From CAYVWB01 sp964455395 (GTDB lineage: Bacteria; Desulfobacterota; Desulfovibrionia; Desulfovibrionales; Desulfovibrionaceae): a stretch of 6,224 bases of DNA. Below, one piece after another: positions 6,189-6,224 of the stretch. Numbering within the stretch: position 1 is the first letter of the stretch; every line of letters begins with the position of its first letter. The stretch is taken from positions 1 to 6,224 of the forward strand of contig CAYVWB010000123.1 of the NCBI GenBank assembly GCA_964455395.1, given 5' to 3'. The notes under the pieces are model-generated. The model had not been told where the DNA came from. It did no database searches and was given only the letters and a program-made list of their open reading frames with translations. The position numbers and the translations under genes are program-made.

Positions 6189-6224
6189 TAGGGGCTGTTT
6201 CCAAATTAGTTCAGGAAAGGATCT

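Overview
The window comes from the chromosome of a GC-rich Gram-negative bacterium, by eye roughly two-thirds G+C. Several proteins resemble those I associate with Deltaproteobacteria of the Desulfovibrio type: the small single-RRM protein ending PREQRPRW, the MurJ with an N-terminal FINYLLAGGYF segment, and the archaeal/anaerobe-type Prx6 peroxiredoxin. That assignment is a recollection-based inference and was not tested. Nothing looks like phage, plasmid, transposon or CRISPR. These are ordinary housekeeping and stress genes in short transcription units.

Layout, left to right. Positions 1-40 hold the intrinsic terminator of a plus-strand gene that lies outside the window. A 272-base stretch without a convincing gene follows, including a short AT-rich island. 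On the minus strand, 313-1908 encodes a MurJ/MviN-type lipid II flippase. A 220-base divergent intergenic region carries a good sigma70-like promoter for a plus-strand peroxiredoxin (2129-2782), whose leader can be drawn as a small branched RNA. Then come two coupled plus-strand genes: a 53-residue Pmp3/YqaE-type membrane peptide (2980-3141) and a BON-domain MscS-type mechanosensitive channel (3141-4628), which share one base in a TGATG junction. Converging on them from the minus strand is a small RRM RNA-binding protein (4775-5038) with a strong terminator behind it. It has a long (about 155-base) leader that starts at a promoter with a perfect TTGACA box. At the right end, also on the minus strand, is formyltetrahydrofolate deformylase PurU (5304-6188), whose exact start is uncertain because its frame stays open to the window edge.

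The genes do not form one pathway. The theme is envelope and stress physiology: peptidoglycan precursor export (MurJ), peroxide removal (Prx6), and membrane or osmotic stress (Pmp3 plus BON-MscS). A probably cold- or stress-responsive RNA-binding protein and one-carbon metabolism (PurU) complete the set. The least explained parts are noncoding. They are the RRM leader, with a tandem 17-base repeat and a terminator-like hairpin ahead of the gene, and the peroxiredoxin leader. I found no clear evidence of a new multi-gene system.
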